Part shown: piece by piece, positions 1 through 10,140 of the stretch
Position numbering within the stretch: the stretch's first letter is position 1
Layout: each line of letters opens with the position of its first letter
Assembly: GCF_000282055.1 (NCBI RefSeq)
Contig: NZ_AKJZ01000018.1
Location: 62,001-126,000, forward strand
Length of the DNA: 64,000 nt
Reading direction: 5' to 3'
From: Flavobacterium sp. CF136
GTDB lineage: Bacteria > Bacteroidota > Bacteroidia > Flavobacteriales > Flavobacteriaceae
The notes under the pieces: model-generated
Database searches by the model: none
What the model was told of the DNA's origin: nothing
The model's input: only the letters and a program-made list of their open reading frames with translations
Translations under genes and position numbers: made by a program

Positions 1-1688
1 ATACAGTTGTCAAATTATTTGTTGATACTGATAAAGATCAAGTATTTGAATCGAATATCAATGTAAAAGGCAACTATGAACTTGGCAAAAGTGGTCCTAT
101 ACGATTGACATTAAATCAATCGTTTTTGCATTCGTTATTTCCAAAAATATATACTCTGGCCATAATGAATGTGGCTACAGATGCATCAACGCCTATTCCA
201 AATGAGCCTTACACACCAGTTGTAGAAAGCATAAGCCTGAATTATTCTGCTGAGGAAACTACTGATTTTAGTATTTCTACCTACGAGTCAAACCGAATAA
301 AATTGTTTCATGAAGCTCCTTTTGGTCAGCGTGAAGAGCATTCTTATTTGAAACAACAAGCTATCAATAAAGAAATTTTAGAGACTGGAACGTCAACTAC
401 AAATTGTCTGGTTCCGGATTATTGCGATGGAGGTGAATTTTATGTAGGGCTTCAGGATGCAGAAATACAACAGCAAATTTCATTATTATTTCAAATATTA
501 GAAGGAAGCGAAAATATAAGCGTTCCCACTTTTACAGGAAAACAAAAAGTAGAATGGTACATATTATGCGACAATTATTGGAAAAATCTGGATAAAGATA
601 TTTTAGCAAATGGTATCGATAACTTTTTAAAATCGGGTATCGTAAAATTTAGCATTCCAAAACAGGCAACTAATGACAATACTTTGTTTCCAGCCGATAC
701 CATTTGGGTAAAAGCAAAAATGCACAAAGATTATGATGCCGTTTGCAAAGTTATCGATGTAAAAACTCAGGTTGTTACCGCTCAATTTTTTGATAACAAC
801 AATAATTTAGCTCATTTAGACAGCACATTACCTGCCAAAACTATATCTAAATTAATTACCAGAGTTCCACAAATTAAAAGCATTGAACAACCCTTTAATT
901 CATTTGATGGAAAACCATTGGAATCAGACGAATCTTATTACCTGCGTGTAAGTGAACGCTTGCGCCACAAAAACAGAGCTATAACACTTTGGGATTATGA
1001 GCATCTTATTTTACAGGAATTTCCAAGTGTTTTTAGAGTAAAATGCCTTAACCATACTTTTATTTCGGGTACAAGCACCTCGTTTTTATCCCCGGGAAAA
1101 GTAACGCTGGTAGTAATTCCGGATATCATAGACAAAAATGTATTCGATATTTATGAGCCCAGAGTAAGCACAGCCACATTGAACAGTATAGAGAGTTTTA
1201 TTAATTCTAAAAACTCAATGCTAGTATCTGCAAAAGTAATTAATCCTGATTATGAAAAAGTTATAATAAAATTGGATGTAAAGTTTTATCCCGAATACGA
1301 TGAGAATTTTTATAAAAAACAGCTCAATGAAGATCTTATAAAATTTCTATCTCCTTGGGCATTTGATACCTCTAAGCAAATCATATTTGGAGTTGAACTG
1401 CAGCGAAGTATTGTTATCGAATATATCGAAAATTTATATTATGTAGATTTTTTATCTACACTTGAGATGGCAATATATATCGATAAGAAAACAGATAAGG
1501 AACACCCTAAACCATTAGAAGATACAGAAAATAACAAGGACAATGTACGTTTTTTAGACTTTTTAACTACGCTGTCTCCATCAAGCCCAAAAAACATTTT
1601 AGTCTCTGTTAAAAACCACATTATCAGTACCAACATAATAACTTGTACAATAACAACCCCAGAAGAACCTGAAAAATGTCGATACTAA
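1..1688 (+). CDS. eCIS baseplate J-like protein (Afp11-type), 5' truncated by window edge
   Basis: The reading frame is open from the first complete codon (position 3), so the gene starts upstream of this window; the TTG at 105 is only internal. The C-terminal third (nt about 900-1100) has the arrangement seen in baseplate J-like proteins of extracellular contractile injection systems: a DESYYLRVSERLR stretch, then NRAITLWDYEHLIL and a fixed FPSVFRVKC segment. Such proteins form the wedge of the baseplate under the contractile sheath. The last 13 bp overlap the next baseplate gene, which indicates translational coupling in one operon. The baseplate assignment is fairly secure; equating it with Afp11 rather than another wedge subunit is inferred from gene order. 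Confidence 0.72.
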   Translation, partial: TVVKLFVDTDKDQVFESNINVKGNYELGKSGPIRLTLNQSFLHSLFPKIYTLAIMNVATDASTPIPNEPYTPVVESISLNYSAEETTDFSISTYESNRIKLFHEAPFGQREEHSYLKQQAINKEILETGTSTTNCLVPDYCDGGEFYVGLQDAEIQQQISLLFQILEGSENISVPTFTGKQKVEWYILCDNYWKNLDKDILANGIDNFLKSGIVKFSIPKQATNDNTLFPADTIWVKAKMHKDYDAVCKVIDVKTQVVTAQFFDNNNNLAHLDSTLPAKTISKLITRVPQIKSIEQPFNSFDGKPLESDESYYLRVSERLRHKNRAITLWDYEHLILQEFPSVFRVKCLNHTFISGTSTSFLSPGKVTLVVIPDIIDKNVFDIYEPRVSTATLNSIESFINSKNSMLVSAKVINPDYEKVIIKLDVKFYPEYDENFYKKQLNEDLIKFLSPWAFDTSKQIIFGVELQRSIVIEYIENLYYVDFLSTLEMAIYIDKKTDKEHPKPLEDTENNKDNVRFLDFLTTLSPSSPKNILVSVKNHIISTNIITCTITTPEEPEKCRY

Positions 1689-4378
1689 ACCAACATATCA
1701 CCATTCCTAAAAAATCAGCAACCGAGGACGATTTGGATTTCTTTTATTTGAGAAAAAAAGGAATTGAATATATAGAGTCTTTTGGCAGTAAATTTTGGAC
1801 AGACTTTAACGAGCATGATCCTGGAATTACGATGCTGGAAATGCTTTGCTACGCCATTTCTGATCTAGGGATGAGACTCAATCTCCCTATAGAAAATATA
1901 CTGGAATCTAATGACATTAATAAAGGCATTCCAAAACAGTTTTTTAAAGCCTCAGAAGTATTGTCATCAAGTCCAGTCACGCAAAATGATTACCGAAAAT
2001 TATTTATAGACATAAAAGGAGTTAGAAACTGCTGGCTTGCAAAACATAAAAAAACAGTGTATGTGGACTGCAAAAAAGATAAACTTTCATATGACATTAA
2101 GGATTATGAAAAACTGCCAGATAATTTAAGAAAAACTTTTGAACTCAATGGTTTATATGATCTTTATGTAGATTTTGAAAGCTCAAAACCTTCAGAAATA
2201 GAAGCTGTTAAAGAAAAAATAAGAAAGCAGTATCATGCAAACAGAAACCTTTGTGAAGATCTTGTTGAAATAAAAAAAGTTGTAGACTACCCTATTAAAA
2301 TTTGTGCAGATATTGAAGTAGATACTGAAGCCGATGAAGAACTCGTTCATGCAAATGTGATTGACGCTCTGGAAAGTTACTTATCGACAACAGTCAATTT
2401 TTATTCTTTAAAGCAAATGATTGACAAAGGATATTCAACTTTGGAAATTTTTGACGGCCCAAGTTTAGAGAATGGTTTTATTGATACTAAAGAATTGCTT
2501 ACGGCCGATTTGAGAAATGAAGTACGCCTCTCAGACATCATGAGGATAATAATGTCGGTGCCGGATGTAGTGCTGATTAAAGATATTTCTTTAGGAAATT
2601 GTGGAGGTGATGATTTGGAAAACAAATGGCTTATCTGCCTTGCACCTTACCAAAAACCTGTTGTTTGTGCTAAAAGTGTTTTCAATTACAACAAAGGATT
2701 ATTGCCGCTCAATATCAATCAGGCTCAGGTAAAAATTTATTTAGACGCCATAAAAGCCGAAAAAGATAAAGCTACAACAAACGCCAGTCAGGATAAAGAA
2801 TTAGATATCCCAAATGGCGAATATCTTAACACTGATTTTTATACCACCATACAAAATGATTTCCCTGAAACCTATGGAATTGGTGAAGTAGGACTTCCTT
2901 CCAGATCATCTGTTGAACGCAAATCTAAAGCCAAACAATTAAAAGGATATCTTTTATTTTTTGATCAGATATTAGGAAGTTATTTTAAACAATTGGGCCA
3001 GGTAAGTGAATTGCTTTCTGTAAGCGGAAATTTGACCAGAACTCTTTTTACACAAGTCGTTAAAGACATTGAAGGCGCTGATGACATTGTAAACGGATAT
3101 GAAAATTACAATGATGAAACTATCACAGCACTGCTTTTTGACCAGCAGGACAATAATATCGAACGAAGAAATAAAATTTTAGATCACCTCTTATCGCGTT
3201 TTGCCGAAAATTTTTCGGAATACGTATTTGTCAACAAAACCATTTACGGCAACACTACAGATCAGGTAGTATTGCGTGACAAAGAAAACTTTTTGAAAGA
3301 TTATAAAGTAGTAAGCAAAGAGCGCGGCAATGCTTTTGATTATTACAAACAACCCATTGCCAATTTATGGGATACCAATAATGTTTCAGGAGCAGAAAAA
3401 AGGATTTCAAGACTCATTGGTATTAAAGATTACAGTCGCAGGAACCTTTCTAATTCGTTTGTCGAAATGTACAATTTTATTGATTCAGACAATCAATCTG
3501 TTTATAGATGGCGTATTGTAAACACTAATAAGGAAATTGTACTTTCTTCAACAGCAGAATATTTCGATACTTCGGCAGCAAATAAGGAACTTTATTTTGC
3601 CGTGCTGCAAATTATTCAGACACGGGAATATAAAATAAAAGAAGCTTTTAAAAACGGCACAATAACAGATTTATCTATTATTGACAATATTTTGATTCAA
3701 AAGTCAGATGCCGGGAAATATTCTTATGACATTATAAATCCCGCAATTAAAGACAAGAAAAATCCAAACCGCATTATTGCCCGCAGATATGAATACTATA
3801 CTGATTTGAAGGATTTAGAAAAATCGATTCTGGACTTGATTCACTTCATGAAAGAAGATTTTACCGAAGAAGGAATGTTTTTGATCGAACATATGATGCT
3901 TCGTCCGGATGTAAATCTAACAACCGTAAATCCTGATACGTTCATGCCTATCTGCGCCGATGAGTGCGATAATTGCGAACCAATAGATCCTTACTCCTAC
4001 CGTGTAAGTGTAGTGCTGCCGGGATATACATTGCGATTTGCCAATACCGATTTTAGAAATTACATAGAAAAAATAATTAAGGAAGAACTGCCCGCTCACG
4101 TTCTGGCAAAAATATGCTGGATTGGATATAGGGAAAAAGATGTAAAAGACCCCGCAGAAAACCAGCTTGTTCAATTTGAAAAAACATATAAAGAATACTT
4201 AATCGCCAAAACTGATTTGAATCAGGAACAGCCGGAACCCCAATTAATCAGTTTTATTAAAGCGTTAACCGTTCTGGACAATGTTTACCCAACAGGGCGA
4301 CTGTTTGACTGCAGCGATGAAAACGAGCGATTGTCAGACAAAATTATACTAGGAAAAACGAATTTAGGATCACTATAA
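1676..4378 (+). CDS. eCIS baseplate wedge protein (Afp12-like, 900 aa)
   Basis: The N-terminal region has the eCIS baseplate signature W-T-D-F-N-E-H-D-P-G-I-T-M-L-E followed by an LCYAISDLGMRLNLP helix (residues about 42-70). The middle carries a DQILGSYFKQLGQVSELLS stretch. The C-terminal third ends in EEGMFLIEHMMLRP and a conserved Cys-containing CADECDNCEP segment (about 760-780). The size (900 aa) suits the large second wedge subunit of Bacteroidota eCIS clusters. It overlaps the upstream gene by 13 bp and is followed after 11 bp by the PKD protein. It should act in the extracellular, phage-like particle as a structural baseplate part. Confidence 0.75.
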   Translation: MSILNQHITIPKKSATEDDLDFFYLRKKGIEYIESFGSKFWTDFNEHDPGITMLEMLCYAISDLGMRLNLPIENILESNDINKGIPKQFFKASEVLSSSPVTQNDYRKLFIDIKGVRNCWLAKHKKTVYVDCKKDKLSYDIKDYEKLPDNLRKTFELNGLYDLYVDFESSKPSEIEAVKEKIRKQYHANRNLCEDLVEIKKVVDYPIKICADIEVDTEADEELVHANVIDALESYLSTTVNFYSLKQMIDKGYSTLEIFDGPSLENGFIDTKELLTADLRNEVRLSDIMRIIMSVPDVVLIKDISLGNCGGDDLENKWLICLAPYQKPVVCAKSVFNYNKGLLPLNINQAQVKIYLDAIKAEKDKATTNASQDKELDIPNGEYLNTDFYTTIQNDFPETYGIGEVGLPSRSSVERKSKAKQLKGYLLFFDQILGSYFKQLGQVSELLSVSGNLTRTLFTQVVKDIEGADDIVNGYENYNDETITALLFDQQDNNIERRNKILDHLLSRFAENFSEYVFVNKTIYGNTTDQVVLRDKENFLKDYKVVSKERGNAFDYYKQPIANLWDTNNVSGAEKRISRLIGIKDYSRRNLSNSFVEMYNFIDSDNQSVYRWRIVNTNKEIVLSSTAEYFDTSAANKELYFAVLQIIQTREYKIKEAFKNGTITDLSIIDNILIQKSDAGKYSYDIINPAIKDKKNPNRIIARRYEYYTDLKDLEKSILDLIHFMKEDFTEEGMFLIEHMMLRPDVNLTTVNPDTFMPICADECDNCEPIDPYSYRVSVVLPGYTLRFANTDFRNYIEKIIKEELPAHVLAKICWIGYREKDVKDPAENQLVQFEKTYKEYLIAKTDLNQEQPEPQLISFIKALTVLDNVYPTGRLFDCSDENERLSDKIILGKTNLGSL

Positions 4379-4389
4379 AAACTATTGCC

Positions 4390-7300
4390 ATGTCAGCAAA
4401 ACTTTCAACAATAACAACACAATACCGAAGATTCACAAAGAATCAGGTACTTACAGAAGGAAACCTTAATGAGGTAGTAGATTTTTTTGACGATCAGGAT
4501 CGCCTATCACGCATTTACCTGAGTGGCGTTGGTATAGTTTGCGGGTTTTATCCTGCTTATAATGCGGATCAACAAACCATTTCAATAACACAGGGAACTG
4601 GTGTTACTACTGATGGTGATCTTTTTAAATTATATCAGGCAGATGCATTGGGAAACAAAAAAATTGATTTTGACTCCAAAACCTATACGCACTGCAAAAT
4701 TTATGACAATACAAAAGCGGCTTATAAACCATTTTTTTATGATGGGCCAAACAAGCAATGGCCTCTTTTTGAACTCTTGACAGAGGAACAGCAAAAAAAA
4801 GAAAAAGATCCCAATTTTGCTTTAGCAAAATTTGCCGCAAATACAAAATTTGAGTTTGAAAAGGCCGTAATTCTTTTATATCTGGAGTCGTATGAAAAAG
4901 AATCTGACCTTTGCGTAAGTCTTTCTTGTGACAATCAGGGATTAGAAATTGTGGGCAATTATAAAGTTTTAATTGTCAGCACAGACGTTGCCACAAAAAT
5001 AATAGGTCTTGACAGCATGATTGGCAAAATCAATTATTCTAATTTATACTATAATTTACCAGACCTAAAATCAAACAGAATTGTACTAAAAAAAGAAGAT
5101 TTTGTCCATCTTGATGCTATAAAACAAACTTTTACCAAAGGAATTTTCAAAAACGATGTTGTTAAAAATTTGCAGGAAGGCTACAACAAGCTGCTGAAAG
5201 GCTTAAATATGCCAATCATTTCAGATGCTATTCAAAAAAAGATAAGCGAACTATTTAATTTTGAAGGAAATCCGGTACTTCCTCCCGATTTTCAATACCT
5301 ATATGATCTGCTTAACGATCTTGTTGATACTTACAACGAAACCAGAGCATTGTTGCTTACTATAAACGATAGTTATTGTTCTCCAGATATTAATGCTTTT
5401 CCAAAACACTTAATGCTGGGCGAATTAATAAAAACCGAGCCTTGTTTTGAATTCCGTCATGCTTTTTACAAATCGCCTTTGCTTACAGGAGAAAACCTTA
5501 CCACTTGTAATGACTGTCTTGCAGATGATGAGGTTCCTAGTAAAGATTCAGAAAAAAAGAAAAAAGAGGAAAAAGCAGATGAAATAAATATATGCTACGG
5601 CGAAGACACAGCCAGACAAAGAATATACAGTCTTATTTTGCGAAGCGCACAATTATTAGAAAACTACAATCCTTTATATAATGATATAAAAATTACACCC
5701 TCTTTACAATTGGGCAAATTGGGCAAAAAAGCCATTCCGTTTTACAATAATGTAAACGATTCGCTTATTAACGCTTGGGATTTTGATAAAACCATTTTAG
5801 GATTGCAAAAAAACAATGTTAGTTACCATGATGATTTATTGAATACTAAAAAACCACTCGAAATTCATCTTGACAGTGATTTTTATAGAATTGAAGGACA
5901 TCAGGGACGCAATTACAAAGAAGCATTAAAAGATATTCAGCAAATTAGATTAGAAAACGGGCTAGGATTTAATATAATGATTCTGGCAGTAAATGCTAAT
6001 GAACTTGATAAAACGATCCAAAATTTCACCAAATATTACCTCAACAAAAACCACGGTTACGAGCATAAAGCAGGCGTAGCTCCTGGAGGTACATTTATAA
6101 TGATATATCTGGAAGAAAAAATACCTTATTATAATAAAAGCCGCAGACTATCTTTAACTGGTGACTTTGAAAAATTTGCTGAAGGCATCCCTATTTTAAA
6201 TCCAGTTGTTGCTGATTTTTCGTTACCGTATTTATGTTGTGACGAAAATAATATTGGACTTACTTTACCGGTAGATAAAATTTGTTTTGACAGCAAAACA
6301 CCGCCTCTGCCTTTTAAAGTATCCCCAACTGGAGGTTATGTAAAAGCTAATGTTCGACCTGATCAAAACGGAGGAGTAACAGTAAATGAATATGGAATAC
6401 TTGTTTTTGATCCAAATTTAGTCAGCAAAGAATTAATAGGCCAAACCATAACATTTACGGTTAATAATTTTGATACTGAATGTGCCATTACCATTTTTGA
6501 AAAACCAATATTCGATTTTGTTGCTGTTCCTTTAAAACCATCGGGGATTAGTGAAACCGAAGTTACTTTTACCGTAACCGGAGATAATCTGGCCGGTAAT
6601 AAATATACCTGGAATTTTGGAGACAAAACGGATCCGGTTACAGATGAAAAAACAGAAATAAAACACATCTACAAGTACAATAGTGAATCGCAGAAAAAAT
6701 TCACCTTTAATGTTACTCTTAATGCAAACAATGGCAACTGCGGTTTTCAAGTTACTCATCCGGTGAGTTTTGAAATTGAAGACCCAAAAGTACTGATAGA
6801 TGGCAAATTAGTAAATAAAATATCCTTTTGCAGAAACGATAAACCGGTGCTACTTACCCTTGAACCAAATATAAAAGGAGCCATTATTTCCGGAGAAGGA
6901 GTTGTAACAACAAGAGGAGGAGTTCAGTTTAATCCGGCTGGTGTTCCTTCGGGTGTAACAAGCGTAACCATTTTGATCGACGGCAAACCATCTAATCTTG
7001 TAATTACACTTTTAGATCTGGCTACTGCCAATTTTACATTCGTTATAGATCCAACGGGAATGCTAACCTTAACCAACAATTCTCAAAATGCCGATAGTTA
7101 TACTTGGGATATTAGTAAGGAAATAGTAAAAACGGATAAAAAAGACCCGATAACAAGACCAATTTCTTTATTTAATGAAGCTTCTATTTTAGTTTCATTA
7201 ACTGCCGAAAGTAAATGCGGCCCAATAACCGATGGCCCAAGACCAATTGAGATTAGAAAAGTGCAAGTAAATACATGTCTTGACAATGCAGATCTATTTG

Positions 7301-7833
7301 TAAGAGATTCAATTGACACTACTTCTAATTTAAAAGAAACTTCTGTTTTAAATAAATTCAATAAGGACACTATTAACTTCATTTCTGAAACTGAAAGCAG
7401 ATTTGCAGAAGTTAACAAAAACCTTGTGGATTATATCAACGGTAAGTCAAATGCTAAAATATCTGAATTGTTCACGCAGGAATATTTCAATTTTATATCC
7501 ACAGTTGTTGCCTCTGCCATTAGACTGCAAAATTTAAATCAGATTGCTGCGGTAGAAACACTTATCGAATTAAATACTTCATTGTATTACACTATTTTGA
7601 GATGTCAAGATCTGGAGACGCTTAAAGCATCTGAAAAACTAATTATCCCGGCAGGATTACTTTTTAATAATTTATTTAAAAGTTTCGTAGAAATAAAATT
7701 CAATACCGATAAAGACGGATCATTGAAAGAGTTTTTGTCAGGTATGCTAACCGTATTTTCAAAAATCGATTTTATACTGTCCAATTTAAATATACAAATA
7801 GAAGACCTTAAAGCTGGTGATACATTCAAATAA
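4390..7833 (+). CDS. eCIS-associated large structural protein with PKD-like domains, putative tail fibre
   Basis: 1147 aa, no signal peptide. The N terminus (TTQYRRFTKNQVLTEGNLNE, then DDQDRLSRIYLSGVGIVCGF, residues about 8-55) is a block I associate with eCIS clusters of Bacteroidota, where it directly follows the two baseplate wedge genes. A charged low-complexity linker lies near residues 385-400 (SEKKKKEEKADE). A PKD-like domain with the WNFGD motif sits around residues 715-800, with W at about 741, and a further beta-rich repeat follows. PKD domains are common in binding or adhesive surface proteins, so a fibre or receptor-binding role is plausible but inferred. It overlaps the next gene by 17 bp. 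Confidence 0.55.
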   Translation: MSAKLSTITTQYRRFTKNQVLTEGNLNEVVDFFDDQDRLSRIYLSGVGIVCGFYPAYNADQQTISITQGTGVTTDGDLFKLYQADALGNKKIDFDSKTYTHCKIYDNTKAAYKPFFYDGPNKQWPLFELLTEEQQKKEKDPNFALAKFAANTKFEFEKAVILLYLESYEKESDLCVSLSCDNQGLEIVGNYKVLIVSTDVATKIIGLDSMIGKINYSNLYYNLPDLKSNRIVLKKEDFVHLDAIKQTFTKGIFKNDVVKNLQEGYNKLLKGLNMPIISDAIQKKISELFNFEGNPVLPPDFQYLYDLLNDLVDTYNETRALLLTINDSYCSPDINAFPKHLMLGELIKTEPCFEFRHAFYKSPLLTGENLTTCNDCLADDEVPSKDSEKKKKEEKADEINICYGEDTARQRIYSLILRSAQLLENYNPLYNDIKITPSLQLGKLGKKAIPFYNNVNDSLINAWDFDKTILGLQKNNVSYHDDLLNTKKPLEIHLDSDFYRIEGHQGRNYKEALKDIQQIRLENGLGFNIMILAVNANELDKTIQNFTKYYLNKNHGYEHKAGVAPGGTFIMIYLEEKIPYYNKSRRLSLTGDFEKFAEGIPILNPVVADFSLPYLCCDENNIGLTLPVDKICFDSKTPPLPFKVSPTGGYVKANVRPDQNGGVTVNEYGILVFDPNLVSKELIGQTITFTVNNFDTECAITIFEKPIFDFVAVPLKPSGISETEVTFTVTGDNLAGNKYTWNFGDKTDPVTDEKTEIKHIYKYNSESQKKFTFNVTLNANNGNCGFQVTHPVSFEIEDPKVLIDGKLVNKISFCRNDKPVLLTLEPNIKGAIISGEGVVTTRGGVQFNPAGVPSGVTSVTILIDGKPSNLVITLLDLATANFTFVIDPTGMLTLTNNSQNADSYTWDISKEIVKTDKKDPITRPISLFNEASILVSLTAESKCGPITDGPRPIEIRKVQVNTCLDNADLFVRDSIDTTSNLKETSVLNKFNKDTINFISETESRFAEVNKNLVDYINGKSNAKISELFTQEYFNFISTVVASAIRLQNLNQIAAVETLIELNTSLYYTILRCQDLETLKASEKLIIPAGLLFNNLFKSFVEIKFNTDKDGSLKEFLSGMLTVFSKIDFILSNLNIQIEDLKAGDTFK

Positions 7834-9550
7834 ACATATTATCAATAAAGTTTTCCTTGAGATAAATACCAATTCTAAAGAAAAAGGGTATTATCTCAAG
7901 GACAATATTGATGCATTTTTGCAAAAGGAAATCTTCTCGTTTTTAGAAAATTATTTCAATGAATTAGATTCGAAAAATCCTTCACACAGCATACAATTAG
8001 ACAAACTTAACCTTGATATTACCATCAGCCAAAATTTGGATTTTGAAGATTTCAAAGGGCAGATCCTAAAAAAAATCACAAAACAAGTTGAAGAAGTTTT
8101 TGAAAAAGAAAATACAAACATAGAAGGTTATAAACTCATCAAACCACAAGAAAAAGAAATAGAAAGCTTTTTTCATTTTCTGGAAACAGGTACAAATGTC
8201 TGGTGGACAACTTTAAACCCTGATTTTAAAATAGTAGATGACACTACATTTGGTGAAATCCTAAATGATAAAACCTTTCCTTTTAAGTGGGCAAATGCGG
8301 TCCAAAAACCAATTGTAAGAACAAGGTTTATCAAACAATTTAGTGACAGCCAAATTGTAACAATTATTAAAAAAGGAATATTGCTTAAAAAAAACAGCAC
8401 TGACAGCAACGCCAAAATAATCAGGATTAGCGCCATAAAAAAACACATTGAAAGCAGTATTACAAAAAATCAATTGATTCCGAATCAAAGATTTTTAATG
8501 TGGGAAATAGTCATTTTAAGTCTTTTAGGGACAAGCGATACAATTGTAAAACAAAAGCTTTACAGATTGATTTGCAGTGTGTTTGAATTTCATAAAAAAA
8601 ACAGCTTTTTAGAAAGCAAAGAACTTTTTCTAAAGGAAATTGAAAATCAGATAGAGAGCCAAAACGAACTGGAATTACTGGCTAATCTTGATGCTATTGT
8701 TTTAATTATCGAAGAAAAACTAAACAAAGTTATTTTAAAAGAAAAAGAAACAGGAAAAGAAAGGGTCACAAAACCCCAAGCAGCAATAAAAACGGAGGCA
8801 GAGACAGAAATAGAAACTGAAACAAAAATAGAATCAGAAAAAATTCAGGAAAATAATAAAAAGTCAACGCCCGATTCGGATTTGATTTTGTCAAAAAACA
8901 AAGAGGCGTCTGTTGACAGCGATGATAAAAATGTCGAATCATTATCAAATAACTCAAAAGAAAAAACTCCGGATAATCACGAAGAAGTAATCGATAAAAA
9001 AGAGCTTTCTTTTGAAAAAGAAGAAAAAGAACAAGAAATATTAGCTACAGATATTAGCGAATTATATCTTGACAATGCAGGTTTAGTCTTGATTCATCCC
9101 TTTTTGAAATCTCTTTTTGATAATTGCAAACTGCTCAATAAAGACAATACTATAAATAATCCCGAAGTTGCCACGCACCTTTTACATTATATAGCCACAG
9201 GAAAAGAACAGGATTATGAGAACGCTATGACTTTCGAAAAATTCTTATGCAATATTCCAATAGCTCAACCTATTGAAAGAAACATTGTACTCTCTGAAGA
9301 AATGAAAAAAGAAGGAGAAGCAATGCTGCAAGCCGTATTAAGCAATTGGGATGTAATGAAAACATCATCGGCAGAATTGCTGCAAAACGAATTTTTGCAA
9401 CGCCCCGGAAAACTGAACATTAATGGAAACGAAAGTCCCACAATAATTATAGAGCGAAAAACACAAGATATTTTATTAGACAAATTAAGCTGGAATTTGA
9501 GCATCATAAAATTGGCCTGGAAAAAACGAATCATATATGTTAACTGGTAA
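7817..9550 (+). CDS. contractile injection system tape measure protein (CIS_TMP, Afp14-like)
   Basis: Two ends match the CIS tape-measure family. The N terminus has HIINKVFLEINTNSKEKGYY followed by a helix and a SIQLDKLNLDITI strand. The C terminus has LDNAGLVLIHPFLKSLFD, then HLLHYIATG, an LCN-IP segment, NWDVMKTSSAELLQNEFLQR, and a final LSWNLSIIKLAWKKRI-YVNW. The linker between them (about residues 305-410) is Glu/Lys-rich and low complexity, as expected for a protein whose length sets the tube length. The best start is a GTG at 7817, overlapping the preceding stop by 17 bp; there is no ATG before the conserved N terminus. 577 aa. Confidence 0.85.
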   Translation: MIHSNKHIINKVFLEINTNSKEKGYYLKDNIDAFLQKEIFSFLENYFNELDSKNPSHSIQLDKLNLDITISQNLDFEDFKGQILKKITKQVEEVFEKENTNIEGYKLIKPQEKEIESFFHFLETGTNVWWTTLNPDFKIVDDTTFGEILNDKTFPFKWANAVQKPIVRTRFIKQFSDSQIVTIIKKGILLKKNSTDSNAKIIRISAIKKHIESSITKNQLIPNQRFLMWEIVILSLLGTSDTIVKQKLYRLICSVFEFHKKNSFLESKELFLKEIENQIESQNELELLANLDAIVLIIEEKLNKVILKEKETGKERVTKPQAAIKTEAETEIETETKIESEKIQENNKKSTPDSDLILSKNKEASVDSDDKNVESLSNNSKEKTPDNHEEVIDKKELSFEKEEKEQEILATDISELYLDNAGLVLIHPFLKSLFDNCKLLNKDNTINNPEVATHLLHYIATGKEQDYENAMTFEKFLCNIPIAQPIERNIVLSEEMKKEGEAMLQAVLSNWDVMKTSSAELLQNEFLQRPGKLNINGNESPTIIIERKTQDILLDKLSWNLSIIKLAWKKRIIYVNW

Positions 9551-9561
9551 AAATTAAAAGT

Positions 9562-10140
9562 ATGAATATTGAAAATGCCTCTTTTTTAGAATACGATAAA
9601 AAAAATATTTTTATTGAACAGCAAAAAGCGTTAGGATTTGTATTCGATAATCTTGATTTGTCGAAAATCGCCTTTTGCGGAGGAGTCGCAGATTATTTGA
9701 ACCTTCGTCAGTACTATCAAATGCGCGTAAATGATTTGGATATAATGTATGAAAACGAAGAAGATTTAAACCCAATTAAGCATAAAGTTGACATAAAGAG
9801 ATACACCTCTAAATTTTACAGAACCAAAAACGGAGAAACATTGGTTTATAAATTCAAAATTTATGACAAGGAAATAAATGTAGATAATTTCCCAAATGAT
9901 TTTTCGAAATTAACCCTTACGCAATCACCTCTTTTGGGCAAAATGGTATGGCATTCCTCATTTAATGAAATGAAAAAATTTCATAACAATGAGATACATC
10001 TAAAAACCTCTAAAATAACAGGAATAAATTACGAATGGAGACGATTATATAAACACAGCCGAAAAGCTTCTTTGTACAACAATGTAACTTTTCTGGAAGA
10101 GAAAAACTTAATTCATACTATTAAAAAAAATATTTTATGA
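9562..10140 (+). CDS. nucleotidyltransferase-like protein (AbiEii-type motif), function unknown
   Basis: 192 aa. Residues about 35-63 read FCGGVADYLNLR...RVNDLDIMYE, which resembles the GG...DxD core of AbiEii/MNT-like nucleotidyltransferases, where the two acidic residues bind metal. A second acidic position may be the D in KEINVDNFP. It starts 11 bp after the tape-measure gene and overlaps the next gene by 4 bp (ATGA), so it is co-translated with the DxD protein. No eCIS core family is recognised. It could modify the particle, a cargo protein or a target-cell molecule. The fold is a motif-based inference; the activity is unknown. Confidence 0.45.
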   Translation: MNIENASFLEYDKKNIFIEQQKALGFVFDNLDLSKIAFCGGVADYLNLRQYYQMRVNDLDIMYENEEDLNPIKHKVDIKRYTSKFYRTKNGETLVYKFKIYDKEINVDNFPNDFSKLTLTQSPLLGKMVWHSSFNEMKKFHNNEIHLKTSKITGINYEWRRLYKHSRKASLYNNVTFLEEKNLIHTIKKNIL

